Source: Sulfobacillus benefaciens
GTDB taxonomy: Bacteria > Bacillota > Sulfobacillia > Sulfobacillales > Sulfobacillaceae
Length of the DNA: 64,000 bases
Assembly: GCA_003023695.1 (NCBI GenBank)
Contig: PXYW01000001.1
Coordinates: forward strand, 122,458 to 186,457
Direction of reading: 5' to 3'
Below the pieces are notes generated by a model that ran no database searches, was not told where the DNA came from, and was given only the letters and a program-made list of their open reading frames with translations. Positions within the stretch are counted from its first letter, which is position 1. Every line of letters begins with the position of its first letter. Both the position numbers and the translations under genes were made by a program. This document shows positions 63,801 to 64,000 of this stretch, one piece after another.

Positions 63801-64000
63801 TTGAACACAATGTCCGCGCATTCCCCTTCTTAGGCGATAGCCCAGAGGGGGTTAAGCGGGCGGTGGCCTCTTGGCCGCCTTACGGGGTTTTTCTTTCGTC
63901 CCTTGGGCCTCGACATAGCGTTTGACCGTCTCCAAGGATGCTTCTCCGACACTGCCGACATAGTAGGCCCGGTGCCAAAAGTACGGTTTCCCATAAAACG
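63801..64000 (-). mobile_element. IS200/IS605-family element, right end, running off the window
   Basis: The proposed right boundary is at 63801, where the minus strand ends in TCAA. Between the boundary and the transposase stop, CCCCTTCT (63823-63830) and AGAGGGG (63844-63850) form an imperfect hairpin with one bulged T, typical of IS200/IS605 ends. The interior is the tnpA gene. Only about 200 bases are seen. Confidence 0.8.
63852..64000 (-). CDS. tnpA: IS200/IS605 TnpA transposase, C-terminal part
   Basis: The minus-strand frame enters at the right edge and reads FYGKPYFWHRAYYVGSVGE, then ASLETVKRYVEAQ, and ends in a basic tail. This is the conserved C-terminal end of Y1 transposases of the IS200 group (YYVGSVGxxSxExVxxYIExQ). 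The catalytic HUH motif and Tyr lie beyond the window except for the terminal helix region. The enzyme moves single-stranded DNA. The reading frame is intact in the part seen. Confidence 0.9.
   Translation of the reverse strand, partial: FYGKPYFWHRAYYVGSVGEASLETVKRYVEAQGTKEKPRKAAKRPPPA

Noticed and set aside
1..64000. CRISPR array, tRNA or rRNA genes
   Set aside because: No regularly spaced repeats, no T-loop/acceptor pairs and no rRNA-like sequence were seen on either strand by eye.

Overview
The window looks like chromosomal DNA from an endospore-forming, Gram-positive, probably acidophilic bacterium of the Sulfobacillus type. The evidence is a moderate GC content, strong AGGAGG-type ribosome binding sites, frequent GTG/TTG starts, and a Firmicutes housekeeping set (cinA, recA-recX, ymdB, mutS-mutL-miaA, spoVK, lexA, a SleB-like cortex hydrolase). 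The genus is an inference; no rRNA or tRNA gene is present to confirm it.

Layout. 1-11.1 kb: end of an EamA transporter, an MFS transporter, then a plus-strand housekeeping run cinA, DEAD-box helicase, recA, recX, ferredoxin, unknown protein, ymdB, dipeptidase, pepA, closed by a good intrinsic terminator. 11.1-12.3 kb: decayed mobile DNA with a broken toxin-antitoxin pair and an IS605-type right-end remnant. 12.3-19.8 kb: acyl-ACP desaturase, APC permease, GH18 glycosidase, DedA protein, two nitrilase-fold proteins and a D,D-carboxypeptidase. 19.9-25.9 kb: ppx/gppA-like, mutS, mutL, miaA operon. 26-31.8 kb: PDZ lipoprotein and a GntR-regulated sugar ABC importer without its own ATPase. 32.5-36.2 kb: SleB-like hydrolase, prolyl oligopeptidase, RidA.

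36.2-40.2 kb is the accessory island. It holds a nonsense-mutated secreted-protein gene, a lipoprotein, a structured IS605-type right end, a conjugation-protein fragment fused to an IS110 transposase tail, and a frameshifted DNA-glycosylase-like gene. 40.2-46.4 kb returns to core genes: spoVK, a small GTPase, a YnbB-type PLP enzyme, lexA, a CPBP protease and an acyl-CoA synthetase. 46.5-55.8 kb: an MFS gene behind a terminator-containing leader, a split cytochrome b operon, an FMN glutamate-synthase-like protein, and an acyl-CoA dehydrogenase / SCP2 / thiolase operon. 55.8-64 kb: an ECF sigma factor with a beta-propeller anti-sigma-like partner, a 3D-domain cell-wall protein behind a c-di-AMP riboswitch, a 2'-5' RNA ligase-like protein, a stand-alone NuoF-like protein, and a peptide-binding lipoprotein gene cut by an IS200/IS605 element that runs off the window.

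Strongest observations: the c-di-AMP (ydaO/yuaA) riboswitch at 59936-60053 (minus strand), the IS200/IS605 insertion junction near 63801, two IS605-type right ends that share a terminal signature and could encode omega-RNA-like transcripts, and the uncharacterised attenuator-like leader at 46592-46730.
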